Source of the DNA: Zeugodacus cucurbitae
Lineage: Eukaryota; Arthropoda; Insecta; Diptera; Tephritidae
Assembly: GCF_028554725.1 (NCBI RefSeq)
Contig: NC_071669.1
Span: 3,487,501-3,551,500, forward strand
Length of the DNA stretch: 64,000 nt
Direction of reading: 5' to 3'
Below, in pieces: positions 1 through 12,009 of this stretch. The notes under the pieces were generated by a model that saw only the letters and a program-made list of their open reading frames with translations, was not told the origin of the DNA and did no database searches. How positions within the stretch are numbered: position 1 is the stretch's first letter; each line of letters opens with the position of its first letter. Made by a program: the position numbers and the translations under genes.

Positions 1-2060
1 TTTTTTATCTATAAATATATATATAGCTTTCAATCCTTTTAGTTATTAAAAAATACGTTTTCCAATCTAAGAAGGTTTGAATTCTAAATTATTTTTCCAA
101 AAAAATTCGAATACTAATGTAGTTTTGAAGCTTTTAGCTTTATGGTTGAGAATTACAAGTCAAAATAGTCAGACGAATGAAATTCAACAAAAATGATGCA
201 TCAGTTGAAAATATTTTGCACTTTCGAGTATGTGTTGTGAAATAATTACTGAGAGCCTCCATATAAGAGGTCTTCTTTCGTCACCTCTCTCCCTCTGTCT
301 ACTCATTTTTGTCAAAATTGAAATTTCTCTACAAACTAAATAATTTCACAAACTCCATAAGACACTTCATGTTAAATTCAATTATTCATTTAGTCAATTA
401 TTTTTATTGTTATTGTTTTCTACTCTTCAACTCCCTGTACTTTCCTGCTACTGCTTCTCTGACTATTTGGCGTCACAAATGTCGCCTGTGGCAACAATTG
501 ACGTCTCGTTTCGGCACAACCCTTGATTGCTGTTGTGGTTATTATTATTGTTGTTGTTAGTGTTGTAAACAATTAATGTTGTTGTTGTTGCTGTAAACAA
601 TTTTTGTTTTTGTTGTTGCTGTTAACAATTAATGTTTTTGTTCTGTTTGTTGTACCTGTTGTGTGACACAATATAAATCCGCAAGCGATAATGTGTCATA
701 TGCCAATTTGTAAATGACAAGCAACGCCAATTGATTAAGACATCACGTAGTCATTTGTTGTTGTTTTAGTGCACAAAGGCAGACTGCAGGCAGTCAACGC
801 TCTTTCTTTCAGGCATTATTAACATGTATGTAAAGGAAGAATTGAAGTTGCATGCTATTAAGAAAGGTTGGTACAGACAGTAGCTGAAGTTTAATGAAGA
901 CATAAGAAAATAATGCAGTCCCTTTGACTGACAGTCTTTAGAAATATTTTTGGAACGTTCAAATTGAGAGAAACTGTCTGAGAAATGAATATAGTATGGG
1001 AGCGTAGAAACAATGATTTAAGGTAATGAACAAAGAGATATTCTTTGAAATCTGGAGAGATTCGAAGCAAATTTTACCGTTATTGCGATATATATGTGTA
1101 ATGAGAATGCTGCTTCAACAGTAAAATCCACAAAATTATTCACTAACGGTACTTTGCACTCACGTACTTTTCATTTTACACACCTTTTCGCTCTCTACCG
1201 ATTATTTATTGCCGCCTTGATAACTTGTTTTTATCTTCCACATGAGTTATTGTTGTGCAATCATAAGTTTTGCGGTGCTTTACGGTATATTCGAAATTAA
1301 TCATGCGTTGCAATGTGCATTTGGATATTTTTCAAAGAAATACCACAATGAAGTATGAGGTGACAATGTGACGGTAAGCTTACGAATGCACCAAAAGAGG
1401 AGGAGTTGATAATTTATATCGGCCCAGATGCGGCTACTGGTGTGAAATGTTAAAGAATATGTTGCAAAATGCAGAAAAAGTATGAAATACGATGCAAAAG
1501 TAAAGCAGAATAATCGCTTGCAAAGGTTTGAAAAAAAAAATAAGGTTATATTCGCCTAACCTTTCCACTTTCAAGTCGCCAGTTGTGTCTCACTGACCTA
1601 ACTTATTATTGGTACCTTAAAAGAGATATTAGGCGCCTCCATTAAACCTACTTTATAACAATATAAATAGACAACAAATAACAGACCCACTCATAAGTAT
1701 GCATTGCGAAATAATGTTGGTATAAATTAGCGCCTCAGGTGCATAGAAAGTCGACCGATTGCCACAACGTCGTTTAGAAATAAACCACAAGCCGGCATAA
1801 ATACGGCCACCATATTTGCAACACGACCACCGGCGTATTTCCGTTGCGTCGGTCTAATTTAAAAATATTGGTTACGTGTGTGCTTTGCAAATTAGCGAAA
1901 ATATAACGAGGTTCGCCAGAAAGGAAGCAGTGCCGAAGTTGGCAATAAATTGAATAAGGCAATAAAAGGAAAGCAAGGAAGAAGAAGAGGAGAGTTGTGA
2001 TGAAGAAGTGCGAGAGTGTGTGTGAAAAGAAGCATGAAATATAAAGTTTGAGTATTTATA
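1..2060. other. Intergenic, no gene recognised
   Basis: No open frame here shows recognisable protein features. The interval is AT-rich. Between about 530 and 650 there are three imperfect copies of a short GTT-rich unit ending in AACAATTAATGTT, a simple-sequence feature common in fly DNA. Short frames at 309-560 and 1,094-1,300 are low-complexity and look like chance. Confidence 0.6.
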
Positions 2061-2074
2061 TTGGAGCGGAATAA

Positions 2075-3235
2075 AATGTTGTATGATTTTTATATCATAT
2101 GATGTGATCTGATGTGAAACAGCTTGTGATACCTGAAACGTGTGTGATGTGACGTTAAAACATGTTTTTGATAAAATAAAATGTAATGCAAACAGATTAG
2201 ACGCTTTTCAAATTCATAGTGATGTGTCAGATATGATGTGATGTGATGTCATACGTAGATGTGATATATTGTCATTAGATATAATAAAATTTGTTTTGAT
2301 TTTTTCATTATTTGATGTGATGATAATTATTGTGATAGAAAGCTATGTCATATGATGTGAAAAGATAAACGTTTCATCAAGCAGATGTGATGTGATCTTG
2401 CTATCATATGATCATGCGACTTTAAGTGAAATGATATTAAATGATTTAATTTGTACTAATGTGATGTAAAGACATATCTAATCATAGAAGATTGTGATTG
2501 GATTGCAAGTGATAGGGTATTTCTTTCAAGTACTCTGTGCTGCGATGTGATCTCAAATGATGAGATATAAAGTAAAAAAATCACAGAAAATCTGAACTTC
2601 TTGTCAGCTAGTGATGTAAGTTTATGATCTTTATTAATAAGCCCAGTGATGGGAAATTAAGCCAAAAGATGATGGAGATTGAAGTGAGCATTTATCACAT
2701 GATCATATGATTTAAAGTAAAATGATATGATGTGATCGTAAGCGATCAGATGTGATGTATTTTAATATAAAGTGAATTGTAGTCTAGTATCTGATGTAAT
2801 GTGATATAGTGTATTAAGCATTTTCAGTTAATATCTGATATAATGTTTTACATGCCTTGATGAGATGTGATCTGATTTAATATGGCTTGAAATTAAGTCA
2901 TGTGACGAAGCGTATTAAAATCTGAAGTGAAATTATTAAAAAATATGTGTTAAAAAAATGTGTTAAAATATAAAATTTGGTGTAAAATGAGTTCAAGTGA
3001 TAGCGAAACGATTCGATGTGATGCGATCTCAGTTGTTTTTCTATCAAGTTCTGATGTGATGTGATATGGTTTCATGGGTAGTGATGTGATATATTTTTAT
3101 GTGATCTGATATGCTGTTTTATTGAATTTCTCTGGTAAGAGCGTCAATAAATATATTCCGATTCCAATAAACTCATTGAAAAGTATTATTTTTATATAAA
3201 AATATATAAAGTGTAGTGATGTGATATCTTGTAAA
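2075..3235. repeat. Degenerate TGATGTGAT-rich tract
   Basis: Over about 1.15 kb the strand is studded with TGATGTGAT, GATGTGATCTGAT, ATATGATGTGA and close variants, separated by irregular AT-rich spacers. The motif is rare elsewhere in the window. There is no constant period by eye, so this looks like a decayed short-period tandem repeat that has diverged and acquired indels. No coding frame spans it. Confidence 0.75.
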
Positions 3236-4130
3236 CGTAGTGCTTTCAAACACCAAGAGATTTATTAACAAAATAGCTTATTCTTTCGATAAAAAAAGAA
3301 ATATTTTTATGGCCAAGGTCTCTCAAACCTTTAAAATTTTCAAATTTCATTTGCTTGTGGTTAACAGCTTCTCGCCACTAACAGTCTACTTAACAGAGCG
3401 CGCCTAACAGCGAGTAACTACACTCGCTCAATCACAGCTGAGTGCGATCGTGTGCTCTATCGATCGTTAACTATCATTCTTAAGTAGCTGTCAGCTGTTA
3501 TTGAGTTATACAATGGATCGCGCTGTTTTCGTTGCATACTTTTAGGCAGATCAGTAGCGTACATAATGAAAAGTAAAATAAAGAAGCGCTAGTGCTTTTG
3601 TAAAGATTAGGTAAATTGTAGATAACTAAAGAGTTAAAAGCTTATTATTCATGGTTGGAAATCGAACGTAAGTGATTACAATACACAAGTGTATGTATAA
3701 TTGTTGTAGGCTTGTGTAGTAATAAAGCATTGAACTTGTTTATCTATAACTGTTTATCGCTGGCATTTTAAAGTAATCGACGCAACTTATATATAGATTT
3801 TGTACGCTGTAGCCAGTAGGTGGTGAAATATTTTTCTTTTACAAATAATTATATTATGAAAATATAGCGCTTATCAGCTAACGGAAATTAATTGCAAAAC
3901 GGTGGAATTTAATGGGGAATTCTATTTTACTTATGAATGAGTAAATGCATGAAGAATGCTTGAGTATTACGTTTGCATTGAATCTGTTGTGCGTAAGTGC
4001 TGATAAGCGTTAGGGAAACTGAAGAGGACTCGTATTTAAATTAATGGAAATTATTTAAAAAAACCAAGCGAAAATTGGATAAGATATTTAGAAAATGTAG
4101 CCAATAGGTGGCGCTGAAGGTTCTGTTTTT
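3236..4130. other. Intergenic, no gene recognised
   Basis: AT-rich unique-looking sequence. Around 3,360-3,540 there is a locally GC-richer patch (with CAGCTG and ATCGATCG-type palindromic words), but no frame, splice pattern or RNA structure I can support. Confidence 0.5.
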
Positions 4131-4845
4131 ATACCCTGAACAGGGTATATTAAGTTTGTCACGAAGTTTGTAACACACAGAAGAAAGCGTCGTAGGTCCC
4201 ATAACGTATATATATAAATGATCAGTATGTTGAACTGAGCCGATTAAGCCATGTCCGCATAGTCCTTCAGTTTTTAAGATATCGTTTTGAAATTTTGCAG
4301 ATGTTATTTTCTCTTCAAGAAGCTGCTCATTTGTCGGAACTGCCGATATCGGACCACTATATTATATAGCTGCCATACAAACTGGACGATCGGAATCAAG
4401 GGCTTGTATGGAAAACTTCCGCATTTTACTACATATCTTCACGAAAATTGGTGTGAGTTATTGCTCATAGAAATAATTTAATCTCCGAAAAAATTGTTCA
4501 GATCGATTCACTATATCATATAGCTGCCATACAAACCGAACGATCGGAATCAATGGCTTGTATGGAAAATTTTCGCATTTGACGTGGGATCTTCACGAAA
4601 TTTGACATGGATTACTGCTTTAGGTAATAATATAATCTCCGAAGAAATTGTTCAGATCGGTTAACTATATAACCTTAATGTTTCTAGCAAACAACCCGGC
4701 TAAAAAGAATTAGTAAAATGTTTTCTTTTTTTTACTTACTTTTTCTTACGTCTTTAGATTTGCTTAAACACATAGTTACTAAAAGAAATGCACCAGTGAA
4801 GGGTATAATAGCTTCGGTACAGCCGAAGTTAACATTTTTTCTTGT
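4131..4845 (+). repeat. Dispersed repeat, copy 1 (CCCTGAACAGGG / CTTCGG-hairpin type)
   Basis: Begins with the palindrome ACCCTGAACAGGGTAT at about 4,131 and ends near 4,845, after a small hairpin CTTCGG-TACAG-CCGAAG (about 4,812-4,828) and a T-rich tail. Inside, a segment containing TAGCTGCCATACAAAC and GATCGGAATCAA occurs twice, about 140 bp apart. The same sequence in opposite orientation lies at 9,882-10,512. It has no coding capacity. The two-copy match shows it is repetitive. Its class is unknown: the terminal hairpin recalls Helitron ends, but I do not see a clean CTRR terminus. Confidence 0.7.
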
Positions 4846-6153
4846 TTTATTTTGATATTATGAATGAATCTGGTTATATTCCTCGTAGTTATTAGAGAAT
4901 AAACAACTTTAATTCCTGACCTCTATGGCTTTTCTCAACTTAAACGCCATTTAATAGCGACTAAGCCACTCTACAACATTATATACACACTTTAACCCAA
5001 CAACAACCAAAACACATTCGGACTTCTGCGACGCAACTTATGCGATTTACCAAAATGCTGTCAAGTGCATAACGCAAAAGTCATTCCCAAATGGCAAAGT
5101 AACGGAAATGAATTGGCAATTGTGTGTACACAGCGAAACGAACACGCCAATACACACAAGTACACAGATACAACGATGTACAAATGTATATAAGTGTAAG
5201 TAACTAATCGATCGGGTGTCCATGACAGCTGTCAGGCATGCATGCTCAGCATATAGACGCTCAAGTACAACGAAAGACAGCACGACAGCACGAGAAATAT
5301 CCATATAAATGTACTTTTACGCCACGCAATACATGGCAGGCAATCACGAGGCGCTTTCGGCTGTAGTGACAGGAAGCAGCGCGAAAACGACGACGCTGTT
5401 ATGGCTTGAGCGGAGCGAGCGACAACGACTACACGGAGCGACTGTCATATGCCAATAGTGGCTAGGAAAAGCCATCTCTAGTAAATATATAGTCCGGAGC
5501 ATATAACAGCAAAATTGTAAGTAAATACTATCTGCAGACGCTTGTGAAGCGCCAAACTGTAAGTAAAATCACATGACTTATACGTGCTGCTTCGGTCTAA
5601 TGGCAGGCAGATGAGCGTATGATGTGCGCTGAACATACGCAGTCAGTAGCCTATGTACTCAGCCATGCCACGATTGCTGACAAGCTCTAAGCGCGTCTGA
5701 CAGGATTTCCTTGGCAGCGCTGCTGTCAGCTGAGCGGCGAAAGGCTTGCGAATAGTACGAAGCTGTCGGCAAATGGTAATGCGTGAATGCGGCTGAAGAT
5801 TATGTTTGACGATTGTATTTTTATTTTTATTTTTGGTATGCAAATTATGTAATCAAAAATATGCATATGCTTAACGCGTCGGGAGCTTTTGTAGTGCAAT
5901 GTTGCTAGCATACATGGCGTATGAGCGACTCAAGCTGATCCTGTTTGGTGTTCTGGGTGTTTTTACTATACTAGCTTTCTTGCTTGAAATCTGTAGCTTA
6001 ATTTTAAAAATTTTTCAGAAACTTTGACTCTCATTTTCATTTAAAAATATATTAAAATACAAAAATATATAAAGCTGAAGTTTTGAGTACCTTGAAGGTA
6101 CTGGACTAAGAAGACCGATAGGTGCTCCAAAATTAAACATTTTCTTAAATATA
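4846..6153. other. Intergenic, no gene recognised
   Basis: Mixed composition with a moderately GC-rich stretch at about 5,340-5,780. The open frames on either strand are short, have no domain signature and overlap each other in different frames, so I do not call them genes. Confidence 0.5.
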
Positions 6154-7515
6154 TTAGGTTGTCAAATATCTCCCTTCTGCATTTTTGAGATTAATGGTGT
6201 TTTGGGGGATAGGGGATTCTATTACTTCGAAGTGCAGAGGAATGGTTTCGACGATTCAGAGCGGGTGAAAACGACACCATGGATAAGCCAGCCGGCGGAA
6301 GTCCTCTGACGACGAATACCGATCAAATCGCCCAGGATATGAGAGTTAGTCACCAAACCATTTTAAACCATCTGCAGAAGTCTTCTTCTTCTTGACTGGC
6401 GTAGACACCGCTTACGCGGTTATAGCGGAGTCCAAAATAGCGCGCCACGTATCCCTCCTTCTGGCAGTTTGGCGCCAATTGGTTATACCAAGCGAAGCCA
6501 GGTCTCTCTCCACCTGGTCCTTCCATCGGAGTGGAGGTCTCCTTCTTCCTCGGCTTCCACCAGCGGGTACTGCATCGAATACATGTGGCTCAAGCAGCTC
6601 ACGACTTCCGGTCTTAGACCAAGTATCCTCTGTGTAGCCAACAGACATCCGTTTGGAGGCGAGCTAAAGTGAGACGACGAAACCCGCTTATGCGGTTGTG
6701 CGTAAGGTTTGGGACCCACCACATAAAAACACCCCCCAATGAAAAGGAAGAAACAGCCTCGGATGAGAGACCCCAATTTTTATGACGACCACTGCAAACG
6801 TTTAAAGGACTACGAATTAAGAGCATGCACCTGGAATGTCCGGACCCTTAATTGGGAAGGTGCCACTGACCAGGTGGTTGATGTCTGCAGAAGTCTGCAT
6901 ACATCATGGGTGCCGCATGATTTGACTCAAAAAAACCTTCTGGACCAAATCAACGCCTGCGGTATGCTGCTAAAACGGAACGAACTCGACCCATTTTTGA
7001 AGCGGATGGTGACAGGCGACAAAAAATGGATCACATGCGACGATATCAAGCGAAAACGGTTGTGATCGAAGGCCCGTTAATCGTCCCAAACAGTGGCCAG
7101 GCCGGGATTGACGGCCTGGAAGATTTTGCTGTATATTATGTGAGATTGGAAGGAAATCATCCACTAGGGGTTGCTAGTGGGCCAGACGCTTAACTCTACC
7201 ATCTACTGCGAACAACAGGACCGCTTGAAGCAGACGATCGACCAGAAGTGTCCAGAATTGGCCAACAGGAAGGGTGTAGTGTGCCACCAGGACAACGCCA
7301 GACCACACACTTCGTTGATGACTCTTCAGAAGCCACGGGTGCTCGGATGGGAGGTTTTATCACATCCACTATATAGCCCGGACATAGCGCCAAGTGATTA
7401 CCACCTGTTTCTGTCCATGTCGAACGCCCTTGGTGGTGTAAAATTGAACTTAAAAGAGGCTTGTGAAAAGTGGCTGTCCGAGTTCTTCGCAAATAAGGAA
7501 GGGGACTTTTTTTGT
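6154..7515 (+). mobile_element. Mariner (DD34D-type) relic, plus orientation, interrupted by an RTE insertion
   Basis: The left end TTAGGTTGTCAAATATC follows a TA dinucleotide (6,152-6,153) and resembles the inverted end of the copy at 56,442-57,627. Degenerate transposase coding follows in pieces: the EEWFRRFRAGEN-DT-DKPAGG N-terminal block (about 6,230-6,310), then a 500-bp foreign insert (6,384-6,883), then VPHDLTQKNLLDQINACG, and finally the catalytic region with HQDNARPHTS and SPDIAPSDYHLF (about 7,290-7,420), where the two Asp are 34 residues apart as in mariner. Frameshifts are frequent and the right end is missing: similarity stops near 7,515, at a hairpin. The element is dead. Confidence 0.85.
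6384..6883 (-). mobile_element. RTE-like non-LTR insertion with inverted 5' part, nested in mariner
   Basis: A 500-bp insert is flanked by a 13-bp direct repeat TCTGCAGAAGTCT (6,371-6,383 and 6,884-6,896). Its left half (6,384-6,579) is the 3' end of an RTE-type element in minus orientation, with a (TTC)n tail and the C-terminal residues FDAVPAGGSRGR and DSAITA, matching the copy ending at 20,162. Its right half (about 6,580-6,883) runs the opposite way. It looks like the element's 5' leader plus the start of its apurinic-type endonuclease (LRACTWNVRTLNWEG). The middle of the element is absent. This arrangement fits target-primed insertion by twin priming. Confidence 0.85.
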
Positions 7516-7557
7516 GAATATCAATTTTAAATTAATGGCAATTTAAAATTGATATTC
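7516..7557. repeat. Perfect 18-bp inverted repeat (hairpin)
   Basis: The arm GAATATCAATTTTAAATT (7,516-7,533), a 6-nt spacer AATGGC and the exact reverse complement of the arm (7,540-7,557). It sits exactly where similarity to mariner ends, so it may mark a breakpoint or a rearranged end. Confidence 0.85.
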
Positions 7558-8830
7558 TATTACTATTACCTCCATACATATATTTCCACCTTTTGTTTTC
7601 TGCATGCTTATGCAAAATCCATTACTCTGCGCTCCCAAATGTAGGCAACAAAAAATTTTTGAACCAATTTTTTACAGCAGCACATGTAGTTATCTCCATA
7701 TAAGCATATATATAGAAATATTTCTGATAACAAGCATGGCATACAAAGCAGAGCATAGAAAAAAATCAGCCCCAAGTCAATGGCTCGATATTTCTTGCAG
7801 GAAAATGCTTACATCCCACCCACTCACTTGTACATTCACTTATGCTTGCGGTCAATCGAGTTATTTATGTTTATTGCAAATTAAATTTATCTGCCAATGA
7901 ATTATGTTGTTTTCCAATTGGTTTGGCACACATGCGCGTACCTTACCTACGTGCTTATATGCATATTTATAGCGTTTTCACACACACAGCCACACAGACA
8001 AATGTGCATATATTTTATAAAATTATTCAACCCTGGTTTTCCAATAATTTTTACTGAAGACTTACAACAGCCGTTTACCCCCTCCACCGCCGCTTGTGCG
8101 CATATAAAATCTTCTAACCCACATTTTTGCTGCTCCTTTATGTCGGCCTACTTAATAAATATTTATGCATACGAGTCTGTGTGTACTTGTAAGTCTCTAA
8201 TCCTTCGCCATATAAATCCTTTTATGTTTGCTTGTTGTTGTTGTGCGCTTTCGCAACGCATTTAAATCATTATGCCTCGCCTACACGCATTGTGGCCTAT
8301 TTCTTTAAGTTTTGTGTGTTCTCGACGCCTGATTAATCATAAAAAGGTTGAATCTTGTGTGCAATTTAAATTTACGGTTGACCATTAGTTTTTAAAGTGA
8401 ATTATTATATTATATATGTATATGTGGGACCCAAACAATTCCATATATGAAATTGATGGCATCATTTTTGTAATAAATGTGCTTGTATGTGCGACTGCAT
8501 GTAGATGAGTGTGGACTGCTTTGAATAGGTAGCCATTTAGTGCTTCTTTGGGTTAACTGTTTTAGGCAGGATATCCAACTTATGAGTATACTCGTTGCTC
8601 ATTTGCAAACAAAGTGAGCAGAAGTCTTTAAGATTGGCTGATATGCTGATATATTGTATAGTATAGATGATATGAATGAGCAATATCAGAGAAGTGACCC
8701 TTACTTGAAGCACTAATTGTAGTAGAAACTTATAGGTCTTTATTTAGAGTACTTCAAGCTATGTCAAAAAGGTATTGACTATTAGAAATTAGTAACTAAA
8801 TATTCTCAGTTTAAAAACTATTTAGAAGTG
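7558..8830. other. Intergenic, no gene recognised
   Basis: AT-rich with CA-rich and TATA-like runs. Frames of about 100 codons at 7,604-8,265 are rich in Cys, Tyr, His and Ile and overlap each other. They show no motif and I judge them to be chance. Confidence 0.5.
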
Positions 8831-9640
8831 TTAACTCCTAAAGACAGAATTTTAACTGAAATTTTGCATGAAATATTGCATTTCGCCTAAAGGTATGCCA
8901 CACATTGAATATAACTAGCCTCAAATTTATGATTTTCGCTTTGTCTGACATAGTTTTACTCTTGATATATTATCGATTTATTCTGAGTAAAGAACAAAAG
9001 TGGGAATGTCTAAAAGTGGGCTTTTGGCTGAAATATTGCATTTTGCCTAAAGGTATACTACACTTTCTAAAGAACTATATTTAAATCTACTTAATAGACA
9101 AAATTTTATGATTTTCGATTCCTCTGACAAATCTCGGCATATTTTACATTGCTTAAAGCATACTCTTGACATATTATCGAATTATTCTGAGTGAAGAACT
9201 TAAAGTGGGAACGCTTAAGGGTAGACTACAGTCTGAAATTTGACATATCGCCTTAAGGTATGTTACACTTTTATTCTAAATGTACTTAATAGAAATAAAT
9301 TATTACTTTTTGAATCCTTGAGCATATTTGCGCTTAAATAAACTCGAGAAATTGCTGATATGAAGATTTCAAAATTTTTTTTTTTTATAAATTTGAATAT
9401 TATAATGGAAGCTCAAGCACCATTATCGCCTAAAGGTATGCTACATTTTTAATATAAATATACATAATAGAAGTAATTTAATTATTTTGTGTTGCTCATG
9501 CATACTTTCACTTAAATATAACCGATAAATTGCTGATAAAAAGATTTAAACAATTTTGGATTAATATGAATATCACAATGGCAGCTCAAGCTGCATTAGG
9601 AATTGAAACGGGTGTTTTATGATTTTGCTAAGGTCTTTAA
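8830..9640 (+). repeat. Diverged tandem array, unit about 160-205 bp, 4 copies
   Basis: The anchor word CGCCTAAAGGTATG and its variants recur at about 8,886, 9,046, 9,250 and 9,426, giving spacings near 160, 205 and 176 bp. Other words recur in the same order: GAAATATTGCAT, TTTATGATTTTCG, TTGA(C/T)ATATTATCGA and ATTCTGAGT(A/G)AAGAAC. The units are strongly diverged, so the array is old. Confidence 0.8.
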
Positions 9641-9881
9641 TATATTGTATATTTATCTATCAACAAAGAGATCTTGTTGAAGCTAAGTCTTTAGATGCAG
9701 GAATGCTTTTAATACAATTTAATTAAAATTATAATAAAATGTATACCTTACAAATCACCTAGAAATATAGAAGCAACGCCACTTACCTGAAAATAGAGAA
9801 TGAAATGGTTTAGATTAGTAAAAAGGAAAACATACTAATAAGATATTTGATAAAAAAAATGAATATTATAATAATAAAATA

Positions 9882-10512
9882 TAACAAGAAAAAACGTTAA
9901 CTTCGGCTGTACCGAAACTAATACGAGTATACCCTTCACAAGTGCATTTCTTTTAGTAACTATGTGTTTAAGCAAATCTAAATATGTAAGTAAAAAAAAG
10001 AAAACATTTTACTAATCCATGTCAAATTTCGTGAAGCTACCACGTCAAATGCGAAACATTTTCCATACAAGCCCTTGATTCCGATCGTTCAGTTTGTATG
10101 GCAGCTATATGCTATAGTGAACCGAACTGAACAATTTTTTCGGAGATTAAATTATTTCTATGAACAATAACTCACACCAAATTTCGTGAAGATATGTAGT
10201 AAAATGCGGAAGTTTTCCATACAAGCCCTTGATTCCGATCGTTCAGTTTGTATGGCAGCTATATGATATAGTGGTCCGATATCGGCAGTTCCGACATATG
10301 AGCAGCTTCTTGAAGAGAAAATAAGATCTGCAAAACGATATCTTAAATACTGAACGACTAATTCGTATATATACAGACAGACGGACAGACAGACAGTCAT
10401 GGCTAAATCGACTCAGCTCAACATACTGATCATTTATATATATACTTTATAGGGTCTCCGACGCTTCCTTCTTCCTTCCTTCTTGTCCTTCCTGTCTGTT
10501 CAGGGTATAATA
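9882..10512 (-). repeat. Dispersed repeat, copy 2 (inverted relative to 4,131-4,845)
   Basis: Reverse-complement copy of the repeat at 4,131-4,845. It begins AACAAGAAAAAACGTTAACTT, has the hairpin CTTCGG-CTGTA-CCGAA, includes two copies of the GATCG(G)-T/CAG-TTTGTATGGCAGCTATAT segment, and ends with the half-palindrome CTGTTCAGGGTATAATA. A CAGA/GGAC-rich stretch at 10,375-10,400 and a CTTC-rich stretch at 10,465-10,500 are slippage-type expansions specific to this copy. Confidence 0.75.
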
Positions 10513-12005
10513 ACATCACTTGATTGACCAACTCATGTGATACCTCAAGCCTGCTTTAAGTGGGAGAAAGTCAACTAAATGTTTATTAAACCCATTATTG
10601 ATCAGAAACTGCTATTATTGCCGAAAAAGGTTGAGGTTTGGTCAGTAAAATTAGCCTTATAAGCTAAAAATTCTGTTTAAATACGAAATTCAATAAATTT
10701 TGCAAAGAAATAAAGACAAAATATTACTAATAACTACAATATTCTGTGATTTATTTGCAAAATAGTTCATACGCCTCCAAAAACACACAACTTAATATAA
10801 AAATTCAACCATCCATTCACCAAAATATTTAAATTTATTTCAGCGAAGCATTTAAAAAACTCTCGAATGCATTGGTGTATTAAATTATTTCCACAACTGC
10901 CAACAACTCCACAATTTCGCTTATTAAGTTGTGGTGGCCTTTCCACTCGCCGTAATTATAATATATTTCCATTAGCCAAAAATGCTGTGAGACCATATAA
11001 AATTACAAATAGCAGCTGACCAGCAAATAGAAAAAAATATGAAATTCTTGGAAATTTACCAAATGAAATTTGACAGCTTTTGGCTTTAAAGAGCTGGCGG
11101 CAGGCATGGCTGCATGCTGGCTGGCTTAAATACATACATATTTTTATACAGTTAGTTAGCAATGAGTGTGTGTTTGTATGCTGACTATTTTGCTGCAAAA
11201 CGAATAAAATGCATTGAAGCAAATCATATTTGACATGAGTATAATATATAAATAGTTTATATACATACATATCTATAATATATAATATTACATACTTAAC
11301 ATATGTTTGTGGATATTTATGTATGTATTTAAGTATATATATATTTATAAAAGTTGTATACTGCCATTTATGCACGTACATTAAAAGTCACATACTTTCC
11401 CCACACACACACACACACAGTCACAACCACTCTCGAGTCGCCTGCAATTATGCTCGCTTCCGCACTGTTTGGCACATTTGCCAAAATGTGGTCACTTCAT
11501 TATTAGCAGTCGAGAGCAGTATGTGTGGAGAGTGCATGCGTGCGGCAGCATGGCGTATGAGTATCAAGTGAAGTATGCTGGCGCAGGCACGCACACTTGG
11601 ACAGGTTATACACACAAATACATACGCAGTATGTGGCTACTGATTGCTTGGGTGTCTGTATGTGTGTTGCATGTTTAGGTGTGATGTGTGTGTCGCAGCC
11701 TGAGGATATGTACAGTCAACAGTGTTGAAATTACAAATACACACAAGCACGATTGAAGGTAGAGGAACCCAGTGAGAAGGATTTTGAGGGAATAAAGAGT
11801 ATGAAATTTACTTGAATATACTTTTAGAGATAAAATTTAGCTTGAGTTTAAAAATTGAAGCAATAAATTTAATAAGACCGTATTAAATTAAAAATTTCTT
11901 CAACAAATATAGTACATATTAAAAATATCTTGAACTATTTCTTGAACTTCTAAATTAAAAATTTCGCTTACTGTCAAATTTTAATTATTTTTTAATATTT
12001 TTTTT
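10513..12005. other. Intergenic, no gene recognised
   Basis: AT-rich sequence with TATA/TACATA runs (11,230-11,345) and a (CA)n tract at about 11,401-11,420. The 141-codon minus-strand frame at 10,956-11,381 is low-complexity (Tyr, Ile, Lys, His) across a microsatellite-rich stretch, without homology I recognise. Confidence 0.5.
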
Positions 12006-12009
12006 AATT

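Noticed and set aside
4131..4845. Helitron assignment for the dispersed repeat
   Set aside because: A terminal hairpin is present, but no TC start, no CTRR end and no A/T insertion site could be shown from two copies.
10956..11381. 141-codon minus frame
   Set aside because: Low-complexity Tyr/Ile/His composition through TATA and CA runs; no recognisable domain.
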